The notes: a model not told the origin generated them from the sequence alone. 34,990 nucleotides of DNA from Halanaeroarchaeum sp. HSR-CO (GCF_024972755.1 NZ_CP087725.1:1-34990); one strand, 5' to 3'; shown: positions 22,951 through 31,346, counted from the stretch's first letter. Translations and numbers: made by a program.

Positions 22951-25900
22951 CTGACCCAAACAAATCAAGCCCACCGGAGGCACCTGAACATGAGAAGACT
23001 GGGCGTAATCCCACATCGGACGAGCCTCCAACCCATCGGCTCTATGAGGTGATTGAAGATGGCGAGTTATCGTTGGAAGAAAAACAACGTCGGGTACTCG
23101 AACTGGTAAAAGAGTATCTTGGCGTCACAAATGGGTACATCCAAAGCCATTCAACCGATAGTACAACGGATGAAATACTGGTCAGTGTCGGAGACGATCC
23201 TAACTTATTCCCTGAAGGGGAAACATACGATCGTGACACTACCTATTGTCGGCGAACTGTGGACGAGAGGGCGCCTATAGCACTTTCAAACGTACCCGAG
23301 CAAGGTTGGGAGAACGACCCTGCCTATGTGGAACATGAGGTTGCATGTTATCTCGGAACTACCCTATTCAACCGGGGGAGTGTATACGGAACCATCTGTT
23401 TCGTTCAGCGAGAGCCACGAGATGCCGAGTTTTCTCCTGAGGAAACAATGCTTGTTGAACTGGCCGCCCGTCTTTTGGGTCGAAAAATCGAAGACACTCA
23501 ACACAAAAAGGTGATAGCTGAGAAAAAAGCCCTCCAAACGGAACTGGAGAAAACGACAAAAGGAACGCTCCAGCTCGCGTCGGAACTAGAGCAACGTTAT
23601 CAACGGCTCTTCGAAGGTGCCGTCGAAGGGATCTATAAGACCACCGAGGGACTTGGTAAGTATCGCTTGGCGAATGCAGCGTTCGCAGACCTGCTTGGAT
23701 ACGAAAGTGGTGATGCATTATGCGAAGCAATTGAGAGTATCAAAGAGGACGTGTTTGTAAATCCAACCAGATATGAAGAATATTCTGAAACCCTCCAAAA
23801 AGACAGAGAGATTGACCAGTTCGAGTATCAGATTCGAACCGCAGATGGCGAGAGACGGTGGGTTTCGGACAGTGTGAGAGTTATTACAGACGAGAAGGGT
23901 GCAATAAAAGGATACAGGGGCGGAGTCGTTGACATTACCGAGGACAAACAGCAAGAACGTGCCCTGAAACGGCAGACCAATCTTAGTATTGTCTTAAACC
24001 GGGTGCTTCGACACAATTTGCGAAATAAACTCTCTGTCATCAGGGGGTATACCCAGATGATGGCCGACCAACTGGGCGATGATCCCAGTGGGCTGAAGGC
24101 ACTGAATGCGATCGACGACCTCATCGCTTTGAGTGAAAAGGCCCGTGACCTTGACGAAATAATTTCTAACGATGCTGAACCCCGGCCAGCCGATATCCCG
24201 GACCTCATTGAGGGGGTCGTCACGCAGATGCGACGGGAGAATCCATCGGCGACTATCTCAATTGACAGAAAATGGGATGAAGAGATTACGGCCGAAGTGC
24301 GTCCGAGCTTCGAACGTGCCATCCGGGAACTCGTTGAAAATGCTGTCAAGCACAGCGGTGATGAACCGAGAGTCGAGGTAACAATCGAACCGGATCCCGA
24401 CGATGTCCAAATCCACATCACCGACAATGGAGACGGACTCGGTGAACAGGAGGTAAAGGTCCTTCAATCCGGGTCGGAAACGCCATTACTGCACGGTAGT
24501 GGACTGGGGCTGTGGCTGACACACTGGATCGTGACAAGCCAGGGTGGGTACATCAATGCCACCGCATCAAAAGAGGGATCGACGCTCTCGGTTTCAGTTC
24601 CTAGAACCCAGTCAGATGGGGATCAGAACCAATTGGCCGAAATGGTTAGAGCCCGTGATCGGTACAAATCTGTCTTCAAAGAAGCCGGCGATGGTATGAC
24701 GATCACTGATGATGAAGGACGAATTCTGGCTGTGAATAACGAGGCAGCTCGAATCTTTAGAGTGCCCCAACAGGAGCTGATCGGCCGGTCGATACAGGAA
24801 TTCCTTCCAGCCGATTTCGACTTCGAAGATGAATGGGGTGAAATCACTGCGTCCGACACCAAACGTGGAGAACTCCCGATCGCCAGTGCTGAAGGTGGCG
24901 TGAGATGTGTCGAGTATACGACAAAAGCCGATGTCGTCCCCGGTCAGCACCTCATCGTCAGTCGAGATGTCACTGAGCGTAACGAACGTGAACGGGAACT
25001 TAAGCGGATGCGAGACTATTTTGAAGAGGCCGAACGACTCGGGGGCCTTGGGGCCTGGGAAGTAGATGGTGAGGGAAACCTCAGGTGGACAGCGGGGACG
25101 CGAAACATCCACGAGGTAGATGAAGATTTCGAGCCAACGCTTTCGGCCGCAATCGAATTTTATCACAACGACGACCGGCAACAAATAGAGGAAGCCGTCA
25201 ACGACGCACGAACGGCTGGAAAACCGTTTGACATTGAAGCACGAATTATCACAGCCACAGGCGATATCCGATGGGTCCGAGCGAGTGGCGGGCCGATTGA
25301 CAGCGAGATGGTTCGTGGCTACATTCAAGACATCACCGAGCAGAAGGAGCGCGAACGGCAGGTGGTTGAGATGAAGGAACGATACCAATCGTTGTTGAAG
25401 TCGTCCCCGGACCCGGTAATTGTCGCAGATGGCGAGTCGGGCGAAATCATCGAAGTGAGTGACGCTGCCGAAGCATTGTTCAAGAGGTCAAGTGACGAAT
25501 TCAACGGTATGTATCAGTCTGACCTCCATCCACCGGACCAAGCCGAGGCTTACCGGGAACTGTTCGAGGAACACATCCAAAGTGGTGGAACCAAGCGGCG
25601 ACTTCCCGATGGATCGCCCATCGATATCGTCACCGCCGATGGGGAACATATCCCGGTCGAAATCAGCAGTGGTACGGTCGAACTTTCCGATGGTCCAGTC
25701 ACGTACGGTATCTTTCGGGATATCTCCGATCAAGTCGAACGGGAACGTCAGATCGAACAAGAGCGAGCGAAATTCCGGGGAGTCTTCGAGGATTCCCTCG
25801 ACGCGATGGTCATCGCCGGCGATGATGGCCGCTATATCGATGTGAACGAGAGGGCGATCGACTTGTTCGGGGTCCCTGAGGAGGAACTGCTTGGACAGTC

Positions 25901-26492
25901 GATTGCCGACTTTGCCCCAGAGGACTTCGACTTCGCCAAGGCATGGCAGGAATTTCAGGAATCGGAAAAAGAACGCGGAACATTCCCCCTCATCCGAGCC
26001 GATGGTGACGAGCGAATCGTGGAGTACGCTGCAACACGGGATATCGTCCCTGGCAAAAACCTACCAATATTGAGAGATATCACCGAGCGCGAGGAGCGCG
26101 AACGGGAGTTGGTGGAAAAGACCCGACAACTTGAAGCAATCGTCCAAAACACCGAAGAAGCGATCTACATCAAAGATACAGCGGGGTACTATCAGTTCAT
26201 CAACGATAGTGGTGCGGACGTGTTCGATATGTCGGTTGAGGAGATTATCGGCAAACATGACGAAGACCTCTTCGAGGCTGAAAGCGCAGCCGACATTCGT
26301 TCCGAGGACGAGAAGGTGATGGAATCCGGCGAGGCAGTACGGAAGGAGACGGTGCGGTACATTGAGGGCGAGAAACACGTCTTTCTCGATGCGAAATATC
26401 CGTACCGTGACGAGGATGGTGAGGTTATCGGATTGATCGGGATCAGTCCGGATATTACCGATCGCACAGAGCAGATAAGGGAACTCCGGTGA
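22947..26492 (+). CDS. GAF/multi-PAS histidine kinase, ends at an in-frame stop
   Basis: A 1181-residue protein. Order of domains: GAF-like (about 30-190); coiled coil; PAS (about 215-335); kinase core with phospho-acceptor His 356 in RVLRHNLRNKLSVIRGY, N-box ENAVKHS (Glu 464, Asn 465), DNGDGLG and GSGLGLWL (ends about 555). Four more PAS-type repeats follow to about 1175. Two of these are close copies of each other (SVFKEAGDGMTITDDEGRI and GVFEDSLDAMVIAGDDGRY), showing internal duplication. A kinase core in the middle with PAS domains after it is unusual. The stop at 26490 is followed in the same frame by a second stop at 26499 and then a complete kinase module. It is translationally coupled to rsbX and lacks a neighbouring response regulator. 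In Vibrio-type stressosome operons a histidine kinase also follows rsbX. Confidence 0.85.
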   Translation: MTDPNKSSPPEAPEHEKTGRNPTSDEPPTHRLYEVIEDGELSLEEKQRRVLELVKEYLGVTNGYIQSHSTDSTTDEILVSVGDDPNLFPEGETYDRDTTYCRRTVDERAPIALSNVPEQGWENDPAYVEHEVACYLGTTLFNRGSVYGTICFVQREPRDAEFSPEETMLVELAARLLGRKIEDTQHKKVIAEKKALQTELEKTTKGTLQLASELEQRYQRLFEGAVEGIYKTTEGLGKYRLANAAFADLLGYESGDALCEAIESIKEDVFVNPTRYEEYSETLQKDREIDQFEYQIRTADGERRWVSDSVRVITDEKGAIKGYRGGVVDITEDKQQERALKRQTNLSIVLNRVLRHNLRNKLSVIRGYTQMMADQLGDDPSGLKALNAIDDLIALSEKARDLDEIISNDAEPRPADIPDLIEGVVTQMRRENPSATISIDRKWDEEITAEVRPSFERAIRELVENAVKHSGDEPRVEVTIEPDPDDVQIHITDNGDGLGEQEVKVLQSGSETPLLHGSGLGLWLTHWIVTSQGGYINATASKEGSTLSVSVPRTQSDGDQNQLAEMVRARDRYKSVFKEAGDGMTITDDEGRILAVNNEAARIFRVPQQELIGRSIQEFLPADFDFEDEWGEITASDTKRGELPIASAEGGVRCVEYTTKADVVPGQHLIVSRDVTERNERERELKRMRDYFEEAERLGGLGAWEVDGEGNLRWTAGTRNIHEVDEDFEPTLSAAIEFYHNDDRQQIEEAVNDARTAGKPFDIEARIITATGDIRWVRASGGPIDSEMVRGYIQDITEQKERERQVVEMKERYQSLLKSSPDPVIVADGESGEIIEVSDAAEALFKRSSDEFNGMYQSDLHPPDQAEAYRELFEEHIQSGGTKRRLPDGSPIDIVTADGEHIPVEISSGTVELSDGPVTYGIFRDISDQVERERQIEQERAKFRGVFEDSLDAMVIAGDDGRYIDVNERAIDLFGVPEEELLGQSIADFAPEDFDFAKAWQEFQESEKERGTFPLIRADGDERIVEYAATRDIVPGKNLPILRDITEREERERELVEKTRQLEAIVQNTEEAIYIKDTAGYYQFINDSGADVFDMSVEEIIGKHDEDLFEAESAADIRSEDEKVMESGEAVRKETVRYIEGEKHVFLDAKYPYRDEDGEVIGLIGISPDITDRTEQIRELR

Positions 26493-26501
26493 CACATTTA
26501 G

Positions 26502-27113
26502 CGCCTCGACGAATTTGTCAGCGTGGTCTCCCATGACCTCCGAAACCCACTGAACGTTGCCCAAGGTCGGCTAGAACTCGTCCAAGAGCAAAATAACCAC
26601 GAACATCTCGACGCCGCAGCGGATGGGGTCGAACGCAGTCTTGAATTAATCGAGGATTTGTTAGCTCTCGCCAGAGGATGTCAAGAGGTTGGTAAGATGG
26701 AACCTGTGGAGGTGACTGAAATCGTCCAAACCTGTTGGGAGTCAGTTGAAACAGCCGATGCAACCGTTGTTGCCGATCTTGAGTCAACAATACAGGCTGA
26801 TCGAAGCCGGCTTCGCCAACTTCAGGAGAATTTGTTCCGCAATGCGATTGAAAATGGGGGCAGAGATGTGACTGTTCTCATTGGTTCACTGCCCGACGGG
26901 TTTTATGTGGAGGATGATGGCCCTGGAATCCCGGAGAAGGTGCGGGAAAATGTCATTGAGTCAGGCCACTCGGAAAGCCCCGAGAGAACTGGATTCGGAT
27001 TATACATCGTCCAGCAGATTGTGGAGGCCCACGGTTGGGACCTACGTAATTCCGAATGTTCCGAAGGTGGAGCCCGATTCGAATTTACGGGCGTTGAGTT
27101 CGCTGCTGAATAG
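26502..27113 (+). pseudogene. Detached histidine kinase module in the same frame as the preceding gene
   Basis: About 200 residues starting RLDEFVSVVSHDLRNPLNVA. They contain the phospho-acceptor His (H-D-L-R-N-P), the N-box NLFRNAIENGG, EDDGPGIPEKV and TGFGLYIVQQIVEAHGW, and so form a whole HisKA/HATPase unit. It lies in frame with the gene at 22947, separated by TGA (26490) and TAG (26499). The natural start of such modules is the E-R-L-D-E-F helix, which here begins immediately after the second stop, so it looks like a longer kinase split by two point mutations. A GTG at 26523 could start a separate protein, but it would cut the leading helix and no ribosome site is seen. If both stops were sense, the whole would be about 1388 residues with two kinase cores. 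Confidence 0.65.
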
Positions 27114-27668
27114 ATGGTCTATATTCAGCAAGGCAGTTTAGCCAATATCAGTTTCCAAATTAATTTCTAATGAGACGGAAAGTCTAACTATTAATGTCCC
27201 CCCTATAGGAAGCGGATCTGATAGACCCATCGAGGCAGTCTGGTGCCTTCTCCCCTCACCCATTTCCAAAATTGCAATCCAATCAGTTATTAGCCACCGG
27301 CCCGTAGGATTAACCGCACTACCAGGCGCGGCGAGGATTGCTGTGGTTTTCTCGCCGCCAACCTCACCTACCATAGCGGCAGGTCTGTGGGCTAGTTTTT
27401 GTATCATGGTGGCAAGGATGGTCCAATTCAGTCCCAAAATTCCTTCTGTGAATACCCCAACACTCCCTCCATCATAGTGGCAAGCTGTAGTACTAGTTTT
27501 GGCAATGATATCGGTAAAATATGAGCCGATTACAGTGCCAAAATCCCCCGGTAATTATTTATTTATCACCGTCACTCAATCATTCACTCACGCACCTCGA
27601 CGCCTGCTTGCGGTTTTTATCTCTGAGCGCGTGCAAAACTTTTAAGTGAAACTATCGCCTCTATACTA
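27114..27668. other. Long intergenic region with inverted and short direct repeats
   Basis: No gene supported. It holds the first arm of a perfect 23-bp inverted repeat (27314-27336) whose partner is at 27686-27708. It also has three short repeats of the form CATAGYGGCARG (27372-27382, 27405-27415, 27473-27483), two of them followed by CTAGTTTTKG. A TATA-like TTTTAAGTG lies at about 27640-27648. Confidence 0.5.
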
Positions 27669-27708
27669 ATAGGGTCTGAGACGACCCTCGCCGCGCCTGG
27701 TAGTGCGG
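27314..27708. repeat. Perfect 23-bp inverted repeat, arms 349 bases apart
   Basis: The arms 27314-27336 (starting CCGCACTACCAGG) and 27686-27708 (ending CCTGGTAGTGCGG) are exact reverse complements. Flanking bases do not match and no target duplication is seen, so a transposon is not proven. It could be an att- or recombinase-type pair, or remnants of a small element. Confidence 0.6.
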
Positions 27709-27898
27709 GTCCGGCATACCAAATCTACGCCCGTGAACGCGGAGCAACGCTCCGCTGGAGCCACGGCCGTACGCTGCCGGAAACGGCACCTGCTAGAGCG
27801 ATGGCGCTGGTTTCTGCCGGCGACCTAAGCTCTCTGCACAGCCGCTGCTCCACCACGGTCGGCCCGCTGTTCGAGGGTATATTCCGAACGTGATCATC
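27670..27898 (+). ncRNA. Possible structured RNA or leader before the ubiquitin-like operon
   Basis: Starting about 25 bases after a TATA-like box, this GC-rich stretch holds three perfect hairpins: AGGGTC/GACCCT (27671-27688), GCGGAGC/GCTCCGC (near 27739-27755) and TGCCG-GAAA-CGGCA, a GNRA-type tetraloop (near 27776-27789). It runs directly into the gene at 27899. One frame is also open from about 27627 to 27892 but has no start codon in front, so a decayed coding fragment is an alternative. I do not recognise the RNA family. Confidence 0.35.
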
Positions 27899-28504
27899 AT
27901 GTCACGCGAAAACACACCGGCCGACCAAGGTGAACAGTCAGTCAACTACGCAGTCGTCGAGTCCGCCATCCAGGACGCGCAGGACCACCTCGCAGATGCA
28001 GAGGAGGGAATCGACAACGCGTTCAACGACGACCTCGCCGACATTCGGCGGCGACTGAAGCAAATCGAGAACGCCGTAGACGAGAGTCAGGATGACGAGG
28101 AGTCACAGGCGCTCGGCATCGTGCCCGCACAGTTGGACTACATCCAGCGGGCCGTCGAAATTCTGCAAGAACAGACCGGTCACGACGTCCTGGACGACGT
28201 CGAGCGCAGCCTGGAAGCGGTGGAAGAGCACACCGAACGTTCCACCATCGAGAAGACCCGGTGGTTCGCAGAAGTCGATGGGAGCCCCGAGGTCTTCTCC
28301 GAAAAGGAGGTCCAAGCCCATCGGCTGAAGAAGGTGGGGGACATCAGCGGACAGAGCGAGAACTATACGCTCTACGCCGTCCCCACCCCGACGGCCTCTC
28401 CTGAAGACAAGATCGCCGAGTTCCCCGCAGATGACAACCGGGCAGACCTCGTCGATGTTGGACCTTACTTCCTCACCGAGAAGGCGGAAGGAGGGGTCGT
28501 GTAG
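27899..28504 (+). CDS. Ubiquitin-like protein with coiled-coil N-terminus
   Basis: About 201 residues from the ATG at 27899 (the GTG at 27890 is less likely). Residues 1-120 are acidic and helical with heptad-like repeats (DDLADIRRRLKQIENAVDES, then DVLDDVERSLEAVEEH). Residues about 123-201 look like a beta-grasp, ubiquitin-like domain of the prokaryotic multiubiquitin type (RWFAEVDGSPEVFSEKEV, YTLYAVPTP, VGPYFLTEKAEGGVV). The chain ends in Gly-Gly-Val-Val, so trimming of two residues by the JAB peptidase encoded downstream would expose a Gly-Gly tail for activation by E1. It is the first gene of a three-gene operon; the stop overlaps the next start (TAGTG). The fold call rests on pattern and context. 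Confidence 0.7.
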   Translation: MSRENTPADQGEQSVNYAVVESAIQDAQDHLADAEEGIDNAFNDDLADIRRRLKQIENAVDESQDDEESQALGIVPAQLDYIQRAVEILQEQTGHDVLDDVERSLEAVEEHTERSTIEKTRWFAEVDGSPEVFSEKEVQAHRLKKVGDISGQSENYTLYAVPTPTASPEDKIAEFPADDNRADLVDVGPYFLTEKAEGGVV

Positions 28505-28986
28505 TGGCGAACCGCTCTACCTGGGGCGTGTCCCCTGACGAGCTCAGCCGGGACTTTCTCGATGGGCTCGAAGCTCTCCAGGCCGCCGTCGAAGAACGCG
28601 TCCCTCCTGTGGACGAGGACGTTCGCCCCGTCACAAGGCACCGGGGGAACATCGTCGTGCAGCTCGGTGAGTGGCCCACTGGGAAATACGAACGTGTGGG
28701 CGTGGAGTACGTCCCATCCCAGGTGACTGTGTTCGTACAAATCCCGCCCCAGTTCCCAACTGGCGGTGGAAAGGGATTCATCACGTCACCTCCTCTCGAA
28801 CGTGCGGACCGGACCGGCCTCAACAACAACCCCTGGAACGACCAGCTGGCATCAGCCGTAGAGCGCGAGGTCGGTGATGGCGAGGTCAAGGCATACAGCC
28901 ACAACTGGACGAACACGTCCATGAACCAGCCCGAGGACATGGCGAAGTTCCTCGACGTCGCCGAAGAGTTCTTGAGTCGTGGGTGA
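28504..28986 (+). CDS. E2-fold (UBC-like) protein lacking cysteine
   Basis: A 160-residue protein that starts with GTG sharing a base with the upstream stop. The pattern VTVFVQIPPQFPTGGGKGFI then SPPL resembles the P-x-x-F/Y-P signature of prokaryotic E2-like proteins, and AYSHNWTNTSMNQPEDM would correspond to the region after the active site. There is no cysteine anywhere in the sequence, so it cannot form the usual thioester with a ubiquitin-like protein. It could be a pseudo-E2 scaffold, use another residue, or belong to an E2-like family that acts without a thiol. Position between a ubiquitin-like gene and a JAB-E1 gene supports the call. Confidence 0.7.
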   Translation: MANRSTWGVSPDELSRDFLDGLEALQAAVEERVPPVDEDVRPVTRHRGNIVVQLGEWPTGKYERVGVEYVPSQVTVFVQIPPQFPTGGGKGFITSPPLERADRTGLNNNPWNDQLASAVEREVGDGEVKAYSHNWTNTSMNQPEDMAKFLDVAEEFLSRG

Positions 28987-28990
28987 ACGG

Positions 28991-30643
28991 ATGAATTCGA
29001 CATCACTCATAGGGTCATCTGTTCACGAGAGCGACTACAGGGCCACCATTGACGACCATGAGCACCTGTTGGCGATGGATGCTGGGACGGCAGAGGAACT
29101 GGAACGTATTCTTTCCCCCGAGACTGGCCCGTTCCAAGAGTGGGGTGAGCGCGGCGCGATTTGCGTCATTGCACCTTCATCAGGGGCAAATCGGACCACA
29201 TACCTCGTTCGTGACGTCATCCAGCCCAGTGCTGATGATCTCCGACTCGAGGAGACGACGTTTGGACACGAGCTGATATTTGAGCCGGTGTACAAGCGAA
29301 GAGCACGACGCGAGGCGCTTGACAAACGCGGAACTGCCGGCCTCCTCTACGTCCATTCACATCCTGAGCGGGCAGAAGGAAAGTTCTCACCTGGCGATCT
29401 GGAGCACGATACAGCTCAGCTCTACCAGGAAGCGAAGCGGTTGGAAGACCCAGATGCACCCTTACTGGTGGCCGTGACCCATGATGGGGACGACCCATGG
29501 CAGGTGTGGCGGTATACCTACAGGAGAGCTCGAACGAAGGCCCAGCGTCGAAGCGACAAGTTCGGACCCGAATCCGTCCAACGAATTGCCATCACTGCAA
29601 TCCGTGTGGTGGGCGAGACCTTGGAAAAACGCCCAACAGCAGATGGCGAGCGAGTGCGTGGACCACCATCCCACCACGGGAGGTTGAGTGAGGAGCTGCA
29701 GGACTCAACGATTCGGCTCTGGGGACGATCGGGACAGAGGTTGTTTGCCGGTCTGCGTGTCGGGATCGTTGGGTGTGGCGGGGGAGGATCAATTCTCGCA
29801 GAAACGTTGGCACGGCTTGGGGTGGGCGAACTCGTACTGATCGACTTCGATCGCGTCGAACCGGGGAACGCGAACCGTCATCTCGGGGCCACACCGGCAG
29901 ACATTGAGAACCGCCGTGACAAGGTCGAAGTTTGTAAGCGGATCGCAGAGACGGCCGCGACTGCCCCCGATTTCGAGGCGCGTGCAGTCGTAGGCAGTGT
30001 TTTCGAGAATCAGTGGGGCGACTATGATGCCCTCGAAGACCTCCTCGACTGTGACGTGGTGATGAACGCGGCAGATCCAGACACCGCACGAGCAGTCGTA
30101 AGCCGGCTCTCGTACGCGCATATCATCCCGGCCATCGACGCTGGATCCACGTTACCATCTGAAAATGGAGAACTGACGTGGAAAGCGAGAGCAACTGTCG
30201 CTGTTTCGGGACCGGGGCATCCCTGCCTGAAGTGTAGTGGTCAGTGGAGTGATGGAGGGTTCGAGAATCACCGGACCCCCGAGGGGTACGAGGAACAAGG
30301 CTACTACGACGATGAAGAGCAGCAGGCGAACGATGATGAAGAGGTCAGACAACCCAGTTCGATGCCGACGAACTTGATCGCCATGGGACTCGCCTCACAG
30401 CGGTTCATTGGCCTCATCCAGGGTATCACACCCGACCTCAACGTTGGAAAGTTGAACTTCCGGCTTGCCTCGTGGGGCACCGATTGGAAAGAACTGGGCG
30501 ATAACAGGCTCCAGGAATGTCTAGACAGCTGTCGTCGTCCAGAAACGGGCATAGGCGATGGCGCAGACCTCAAGCGAGGGGAAGACTTCCACCTCCGCGA
30601 GGAGCGCAGAAGCGCCAGTACCGACACTGAAAATATCGGCTAA
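28991..30643 (+). CDS. JAB peptidase - E1 (ThiF) fusion
   Basis: About 550 residues from the ATG at 28991 (a GTG at 28979 would overlap the previous gene). The N-terminal JAB/JAMM metalloprotease has H122-x-H124 and S133-x-x-D136 in VHSHPERAEGKFSPGD. The C-terminal ThiF/E1 domain has the ATP-binding loop GCGGGGS (261-267), the strand VLIDFDRVEPGNANRH and a candidate active-site cysteine in GHPCLKC (C412, C415). E1 enzymes adenylate the C-terminus of a ubiquitin-like protein; JAB domains process or remove it. Having both in one chain matches prokaryotic conjugation operons, some of which (Bil, CBASS Cap2/Cap3) defend against phages. Downstream is a strong hairpin and the convergent membrane-anchored winged-helix genes. 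Confidence 0.87.
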   Translation: MNSTSLIGSSVHESDYRATIDDHEHLLAMDAGTAEELERILSPETGPFQEWGERGAICVIAPSSGANRTTYLVRDVIQPSADDLRLEETTFGHELIFEPVYKRRARREALDKRGTAGLLYVHSHPERAEGKFSPGDLEHDTAQLYQEAKRLEDPDAPLLVAVTHDGDDPWQVWRYTYRRARTKAQRRSDKFGPESVQRIAITAIRVVGETLEKRPTADGERVRGPPSHHGRLSEELQDSTIRLWGRSGQRLFAGLRVGIVGCGGGGSILAETLARLGVGELVLIDFDRVEPGNANRHLGATPADIENRRDKVEVCKRIAETAATAPDFEARAVVGSVFENQWGDYDALEDLLDCDVVMNAADPDTARAVVSRLSYAHIIPAIDAGSTLPSENGELTWKARATVAVSGPGHPCLKCSGQWSDGGFENHRTPEGYEEQGYYDDEEQQANDDEEVRQPSSMPTNLIAMGLASQRFIGLIQGITPDLNVGKLNFRLASWGTDWKELGDNRLQECLDSCRRPETGIGDGADLKRGEDFHLREERRSASTDTENIG

Positions 30644-30681
30644 AACTGATTCCGCCTTTTCTTGGTCAGTAGAGCAATATG

Positions 30682-30718
30682 TTTCGGCCTGGTGAGTCTG
30701 TCACCGAGTAGGCCGAAA
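30682..30718. terminator. Two-tier hairpin between convergent genes
   Basis: TTTCGGCCT (30682-30690) pairs with AGGCCGAAA (30710-30718), and directly inside it GGTGA pairs with TCACC around a GTCTG loop. It lies 40 bases after the JAB-E1 stop and is probably a terminator or RNA-stabilising structure. Confidence 0.5.
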
Positions 30719-30794
30719 ATGGCTCGTGGCTATGTCTGAAAACCAATCGATGACGGTAGTGAGGACGGTGTGTTTGGGAGTTTGAGATTTGACT

Positions 30795-31346
30795 TCATGC
30801 CCGCCGCTCAATGATCTGTTCTAACACAGTGAGACCCCACTTCAAAACACCACCTACAAAGAGATTCGCAAACCCCATCCCCGCCAGAATATATCCAAGA
30901 TAACCAGCAGTACTGGGGGTCAAAATTGCTAGATCGAGATGTGCAATATCAGCTGTCAGCGACATCATCAACAGCATGAAACCTGTCAACGCCAGCAAGC
31001 CACCGATTCGCAATACGGTAGTGCCGATGTCTCGACCTCCCTCAGATATACGAGCTGCCCAGTAGATATCAGGGTTGACCGGACGCTTTCGCTCTCCTTC
31101 AGGGAGATACCAAGCGAGGTTGCCGTTTTCAGGATCTCCGATGCGTTTTTTGCTCACCCTGTTTTTGTCTTCCAATCTCGGCAGGTACGTCTCACGGACG
31201 CTGTCCTCGCCCCTATCAACGGTGGGCGAATCGCTAATTTCTGTTGTGCCGACGAACCCAGCGTCGCTTCGTCGTATCACATTGAGAATCTCCTCCTCGA
31301 TACGCGATTCCTCACGGTCGAGCGAAATGTGATCTTGGATGCTCAT
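30795..31346 (-). CDS. Winged-helix protein with two membrane segments
   Basis: A 183-residue protein. Residues about 15-85 form a winged helix (EEEILNVIRRSDAGFVGTTE, TYLPRLEDKNRVSKKR, wing LAWYLPEGERKR). Two hydrophobic segments follow (about 108-130, VLRIGGLLALTGFMLLMM; about 142-165, GYLGYILAGMGFANLFVGGV). The same head-plus-2-TM layout is seen at 12618-13508, although the sequences are not clearly related. It is the second gene of a pair, overlapping the small membrane gene by ATGA. A membrane-tethered transcription regulator is the simplest reading. Confidence 0.72.
   Translation of the reverse strand: MSIQDHISLDREESRIEEEILNVIRRSDAGFVGTTEISDSPTVDRGEDSVRETYLPRLEDKNRVSKKRIGDPENGNLAWYLPEGERKRPVNPDIYWAARISEGGRDIGTTVLRIGGLLALTGFMLLMMSLTADIAHLDLAILTPSTAGYLGYILAGMGFANLFVGGVLKWGLTVLEQIIERRA

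Noticed and set aside
26493-27113. Frameshift between the two kinase parts
   Set aside because: Both parts are in the same frame; the interruption is two stop codons, not an insertion or deletion.
27314-27708. Miniature transposon with 23-bp terminal inverted repeats
   Set aside because: No target-site duplication and no transposase; only an inverted repeat can be claimed.
27670-27898. Known RNA such as RNase P or SRP RNA
   Set aside because: The conserved core motifs of those RNAs were not found; only generic hairpins are visible.
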